From the NCBI RefSeq assembly GCF_025165795.1, contig NZ_JAJAGO010000019.1, positions 1 to 64,000 on the forward strand: a stretch of 64,000 nt of DNA. The letters run 5' to 3'. Below, one piece after another: positions 61,188 through 64,000 of this stretch; position 1 is the first letter of the stretch, and each line of letters opens with the position of its first letter. Source of the stretch: Streptomyces gossypii (GTDB lineage Bacteria > Actinomycetota > Actinomycetes > Streptomycetales > Streptomycetaceae). Both the position numbers and the translations under genes were made by a program. Under the pieces are notes generated by a model. That model was not told where the DNA came from. It did no database searches and saw nothing but the letters and a program-made list of their open reading frames with translations.

Positions 61188-61427
61188 ATGAACTACGAAG
61201 ACGGATACAAGATTCGTTACAGCATCACCATCGGTGATCAGATGGACAACTACGTCTTTATGGATGTCCTGATCGACACAGTGTGGGGTGCGGTAACGGC
61301 CGATGATGTCGGCAGGGCAGTCCACGCCGCAATGGTCGACCTGGCAACAGAGAAGGGCGTGCTACCGGTGAATACGGCAGCTATGGAGGTCAGGCGGTCT
61401 GTGTTTCCCCCGGAGGTGGCGCCGTAA
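61188..61427 (+). CDS. Small phage protein of unknown function
   Basis: A 79-residue acidic protein in the tail region, between two minor tail genes. Its stop overlaps the next gene's ATG by one base. No recognisable motif or membrane segment. ATG 61188 has GCGAGG upstream, a weak ribosome binding site. Confidence 0.6.
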   Translation: MNYEDGYKIRYSITIGDQMDNYVFMDVLIDTVWGAVTADDVGRAVHAAMVDLATEKGVLPVNTAAMEVRRSVFPPEVAP

Positions 61428-62086
61428 TGCCAGCCAACGACAACTACGGGCAGCAGATTCCGTACCCGCTTCTCACCGACCGGCCTAACGCGCAGTCCGC
61501 ATTCTCTAACCTGGTTGACGCCATGGTCCCCATGACCAACATGCGTTTCATCTCCGCATCCGTACGTGGTGCGGTCCTCACGAACCCCCAGGCCGGAATG
61601 GTCACCTGGATTCAGGACGTCGGCCGCCTTGAGGTCTACGACGGTGCGGCGTGGGTGGCTTTCTCGGTCGGTACGTCGCTATGGACTGACATCCCGCTTG
61701 TCAGCGGCTACAGCGACGTCAATTCTGAAGACAACAATTACCAAGGGCCCGTTCAGTACCGGGTCGTGAACCTTAGCGGGACTGACGCGCTGATGTTCCG
61801 TGGCGGAATGCACATCGATTATGTTGGCGGTACGCCGGAGAACAACAGCGGACAACTCCCGAATCCGTCTCATGGCGGGGGCCGTTTCAACGCAAGTCTC
61901 ATGCCCGCGTCGCTGCGTCCCGCGTACCTCCGTACGACTCTCATTGCGACATCGGCGAAGAACACCACCACGTCTACGTGCAAGCTGGACATCCACCCGG
62001 ATGGAGAACTCACGGTCGTCGGTCTCAATGACACAAAGGACTCACCCCCGTGGGTCAGCCTGAACGGCGTTGTCTGCCCGCTGTGA
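61427..62086 (+). CDS. Tail fibre/minor tail protein
   Basis: A 219-residue protein, last gene of the tail block. N terminus: NYGQQIPYPLLTDRPNAQSAFSNLVDAM, a pattern typical of actinophage tail-tip proteins, then WIQDVGRLEVYDGAAWVAF (a repeated motif of short fibre proteins) and a C-terminal beta-rich domain ending VSLNGVVCPL. It may make contact with the host surface. A strong terminator follows. Confidence 0.7.
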   Translation: MPANDNYGQQIPYPLLTDRPNAQSAFSNLVDAMVPMTNMRFISASVRGAVLTNPQAGMVTWIQDVGRLEVYDGAAWVAFSVGTSLWTDIPLVSGYSDVNSEDNNYQGPVQYRVVNLSGTDALMFRGGMHIDYVGGTPENNSGQLPNPSHGGGRFNASLMPASLRPAYLRTTLIATSAKNTTTSTCKLDIHPDGELTVVGLNDTKDSPPWVSLNGVVCPL

Positions 62087-62104
62087 CACGGCCTCTGCCT
62101 CGCG

Positions 62105-62140
62105 AGACACCCGCTGTGTCATGACACACGGCGGGTGTCT
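62105..62140 (+). terminator. Terminator between tail and lysis genes
   Basis: AGACACCCGC pairs with GCGGGTGTCT, and inside is the perfect palindrome TGTGTCATGACACA, giving a near-continuous stem of about 17 bp with a two-base bulge. It ends the structural operon. Confidence 0.75.
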
Positions 62141-62170
62141 AACCACCGCCTCACTACCTAGGGATGACCC

Positions 62171-63226
62171 ATGGCCACACCCATGACTGCCTCACAGCTC
62201 GTGTCAGCACTGAAGCGAGAGGGCGTGCGCGTCTCACAGCCGTATCCCGGCTGGTCAACGCACAATCGCAACCACAGGGGCCGGTGGGGAGGTGTGAACG
62301 GCGCAGTCATCCATCACACCGCCGGGCGTAACTCCCTCAGCCTCTGCTACAACGGCACGTCGAGCCTGCCGGGCCCGCTGTGTCACACCCATCTCAGCAA
62401 GAGCGGCACTGCGTCAATGCTGAGCGCTGGACGTGCCAACCATGCGGGGAGCTTCGCACGAAACGCACATGACGCAGTGGTGAGTGAGTCGGCGACACAC
62501 CCGCGACCGTCTGCGAGCGAATCAGTCGACGGTAACGCGCACTACTACGGCATTGAGATTGAGAACCTGGGTGACGGACGCGACCCGTATCCGGCTGTGC
62601 AGTATGACGCAGCGGTGAGATGGGCTGCCGCTATCTGCCGGTTTCACGGGTGGTCCGCTGACTCGGTGATTGGCCACAAGGAAGGCACCCGCCGAAAGAT
62701 CGACCCCACGTTCAGCATGGATCGCTTTAGGGCTGATGTGGCGGAGCGGCTCAAGGACAGCGCAGGATCAGATGACACAACCCCCGACAAGGAAGACGAC
62801 AACGACATGCCGCAGTATGTGAGCCTCACCCGCACCGATTCGCACACCGTTGAGCCGGGTAAGTGGGTGGCGATTGAGTTCGGCAATGAGTACGCAGACG
62901 ACCGTGGCGACCATGCCAAGGATGGCTCGCAGTTTGTCCACGGTCCGGCCCTGTATGACGGCACGTGCAGCCTCAAGATTGAGGGTATGGACGTCGGCGC
63001 ACAGATTCAGATGCGCGCGGTTGAGATTGACCACAAGACCGGCAAGTCAGTGTCCGATGGGCCCATTGGCGAGTTCTTCGGCAGCGACGGAGCCACCTAC
63101 CCGCATTTCGCGTTCACCGACTACGTATCGTCCGGTAGGGGTGTCCGCATTCGCATGGTGCATTTCTCCAGCAAGCCGGTAGAAATCAAGTGGGCATGCC
63201 TCAAGTCCGTCGTTTGGGGTAGGTAA
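62171..63226 (+). CDS. Endolysin: N-acetylmuramoyl-L-alanine amidase (PGRP/amidase_2)
   Basis: A 351-residue lysin. The amidase domain (about residues 1-200) has AVIHHTAG (zinc His), HLSKSGTA, YYGIEIENLG (His in the second metal segment appears as YYGIE), and IGHKEGTRRKIDPTF with the third ligand as Asp rather than Cys. A short acidic linker follows (SDDTTPDKEDDND), then a 140-residue beta-rich C-terminal domain (YVSLTRTDSHTVEPGKWVAIEFGNEYADDRG) that probably binds the cell wall. I do not recognise the C-terminal family. No signal peptide, so export depends on a holin. Confidence 0.88.
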   Translation: MATPMTASQLVSALKREGVRVSQPYPGWSTHNRNHRGRWGGVNGAVIHHTAGRNSLSLCYNGTSSLPGPLCHTHLSKSGTASMLSAGRANHAGSFARNAHDAVVSESATHPRPSASESVDGNAHYYGIEIENLGDGRDPYPAVQYDAAVRWAAAICRFHGWSADSVIGHKEGTRRKIDPTFSMDRFRADVAERLKDSAGSDDTTPDKEDDNDMPQYVSLTRTDSHTVEPGKWVAIEFGNEYADDRGDHAKDGSQFVHGPALYDGTCSLKIEGMDVGAQIQMRAVEIDHKTGKSVSDGPIGEFFGSDGATYPHFAFTDYVSSGRGVRIRMVHFSSKPVEIKWACLKSVVWGR

Positions 63227-63465
63227 TGACATCCACACCCCCGCCCGATGATCTACATGGAGTAACCATCGGCACACGAGAGATTTACGATCAGCTAGTG
63301 GCACTCCGTACCGACGTCCAGACGCTGACCTCAACCACCGAGCACACTGATAGGTCCATCACTGACCACGAAACGCGTCTCCGCACCGTAGAGCGCTGGC
63401 TGTGGTCCGCACCCGCCGCACTGCTGACCGGCATTGCATCCGCTGCCGTAGTCCTCACCCGCTAG
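63226..63465 (+). CDS. Small membrane protein, lysis region (holin candidate or partner)
   Basis: A 79-residue protein whose ATG overlaps the endolysin stop (TAATG). The N-terminal 55 residues are helical and charged (IYDQLVALRTDVQTLTSTTEHTDRS, a coiled-coil pattern). One C-terminal transmembrane segment (LWSAPAALLTGIASAAVVLTR) follows. This shape is common in actinophage lysis cassettes, where such proteins may control the holin. Confidence 0.72.
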   Translation: MTSTPPPDDLHGVTIGTREIYDQLVALRTDVQTLTSTTEHTDRSITDHETRLRTVERWLWSAPAALLTGIASAAVVLTR

Positions 63466-63473
63466 GAACACAC

Positions 63474-63632
63474 ATGACAGATCGCATCCGAGCAGCTCTC
63501 ACGTACGCGCGTGAGCACAAGGCCCTCGTGACCTCCGTCGCCGTCGCCGTCGTCAGCCTCGCTGAGCAGTGGGTACCCGGATTCCCCGCCGACGACGTGC
63601 TGAGGGCTCTCGCGTCCGTACTGGGCGCCTAG
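63474..63632 (+). CDS. Small membrane protein (holin candidate)
   Basis: A 52-residue protein with one membrane helix (LVTSVAVAVVSLAEQWVPGF) and short charged ends. ATG 63474 lies 9 bp after the previous stop with AGGAA upstream; the open frame extends to 63402 but without this context. Together with the 79-residue membrane protein it makes the two-gene holin cassette typical of actinophages. Which of the two forms the lethal lesion is unknown. Confidence 0.68.
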   Translation: MTDRIRAALTYAREHKALVTSVAVAVVSLAEQWVPGFPADDVLRALASVLGA

Positions 63633-63649
63633 GAAACCTCTGCGCTCCC
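63632..63649 (+). repeat. Phage intergenic 18-mer, copy 2 (candidate promoter)
   Basis: GGAAACCTCTGCGCTCCC, identical to 43649-43666, starts at the final base of the holin candidate stop region and lies 38 bp before the kinase gene. Supports a phage promoter or processing signal at the end of the late operon. Confidence 0.6.
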
Positions 63650-63686
63650 CTTGTCTCCGAACGCACACACGGCGACAGGGGACCCC

Positions 63687-64000
63687 ATGAAGCACCCACA
63701 CATTGCACTCACCGGACTGGCACGCAGCGGTAAGGACACCGTGGCCGGGTACCTGGAGCACCGATACGGATACACACACCTGGCACTCGCCGATGAGGTC
63801 CGCGAAGCAGCACTTCGCACAGACCCCATCATCATCCCTGATGATGAGCGTGATGACTGGGGGTCTGACCACATGCGGCTTGCTGAGCTAGTCAGCGGGC
63901 ATGGTTGGGAGTACGCCAAGACGAATCCGGAGGTACGCCAGTACCTACAGCGTTTCGGCCAATCTATGCGTGACGTGGACCCCCGAATCTGGATTCGTCC
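63687..64000 (+). CDS. Deoxynucleoside monophosphate kinase (P-loop), N-terminal part only
   Basis: Starts at ATG 63687 and runs off the window after 104 codons. The P loop GLARSGKDTVAGYL near residue 9-22 and the pattern YGYTHLALADEVREAALRTDP, then VRQYLQRFGQSMRDVDPRIW, match phage T4 gene 1-type dNMP kinases that phosphorylate dTMP, dGMP and hydroxymethyl-dCMP to feed phage DNA synthesis. Placing it next to the repeated 18-mer suggests it is the first gene of the early region. Confidence 0.8.
   Translation, partial: MKHPHIALTGLARSGKDTVAGYLEHRYGYTHLALADEVREAALRTDPIIIPDDERDDWGSDHMRLAELVSGHGWEYAKTNPEVRQYLQRFGQSMRDVDPRIWIR

Overview
The window reads as a Streptomyces (or close relative) chromosome interrupted by an integrated tailed phage. 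Bases 1 to about 41,840 have the very high GC content, GTG/TTG starts and gene content of a streptomycete core region: ispG, rip, dxr, gabT, rlmN, cdsA, frr, pyrH, tsf, rpsB, the sporulation sigma factor whiG, dprA and comM, in the order I remember for the whiG-rpsB-rlmN-dxr arc of S. coelicolor. From about 41,840 to the window end the GC content drops and almost all genes lie on the + strand in a phage late-gene order.

Host part. 1-2927 carries isoprenoid-precursor genes (ispG, dxr) with the site-2 protease rip. 3000-7769 has a long acyl-CoA dehydrogenase and a small TetR-controlled operon (DUF4865, a badly decayed phosphotriesterase-like pseudogene, a metallophosphoesterase). 7908-23139 holds two aldehyde dehydrogenases, gabT and a PucR regulator, a plausible GABA/polyamine catabolic neighbourhood. 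It also holds a secreted M14 carboxypeptidase, a membrane ATPase, a PAP2 phosphatase, a probable aminofutalosine deaminase (menaquinone pathway) and a glycerophosphodiesterase. 23400-26618 is an ABC exporter pair plus a LOG-family protein. 26785-30772 is a thiamine-type ABC transporter operon preceded by a TPP riboswitch that I can read in the leader. 30841-36887 is the rlmN/cdsA/frr/pyrH/tsf/rpsB block, with strong hairpins on both sides of tsf. 37304-40876 has an M23 peptidase, a TetR regulator, whiG and dprA.

Prophage part. A large serine recombinase starts about 50 bp from the point where the comM (Mg-chelatase-like ATPase) reading frame is cut at its Walker A codons, so the insertion site (attL) is inside comM. 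The other end lies beyond the window. Downstream of the integrase is a roughly 550 bp regulatory stretch (AT-rich promoter block between inverted repeats, and a phage 18-mer repeated at 63.6 kb). It is followed by a tRNA-Asp, a structured RNA with two mutually exclusive folds, a bidirectional terminator, and two small minus-strand genes. The late operon then runs: HNH endonuclease, small and large terminase, portal, MuF-like protein, scaffold with a (PVE)n repeat, capsid, connectors, tail terminator, major tail protein, tail chaperones joined by a -1 frameshift, tape measure, minor tail proteins, amidase endolysin, two small membrane proteins (holin candidates) and a deoxynucleoside monophosphate kinase cut by the window end. 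The virus is a siphovirus-like phage, probably cos-packaged. No lysogeny repressor or recombination directionality factor is recognisable in the part seen.
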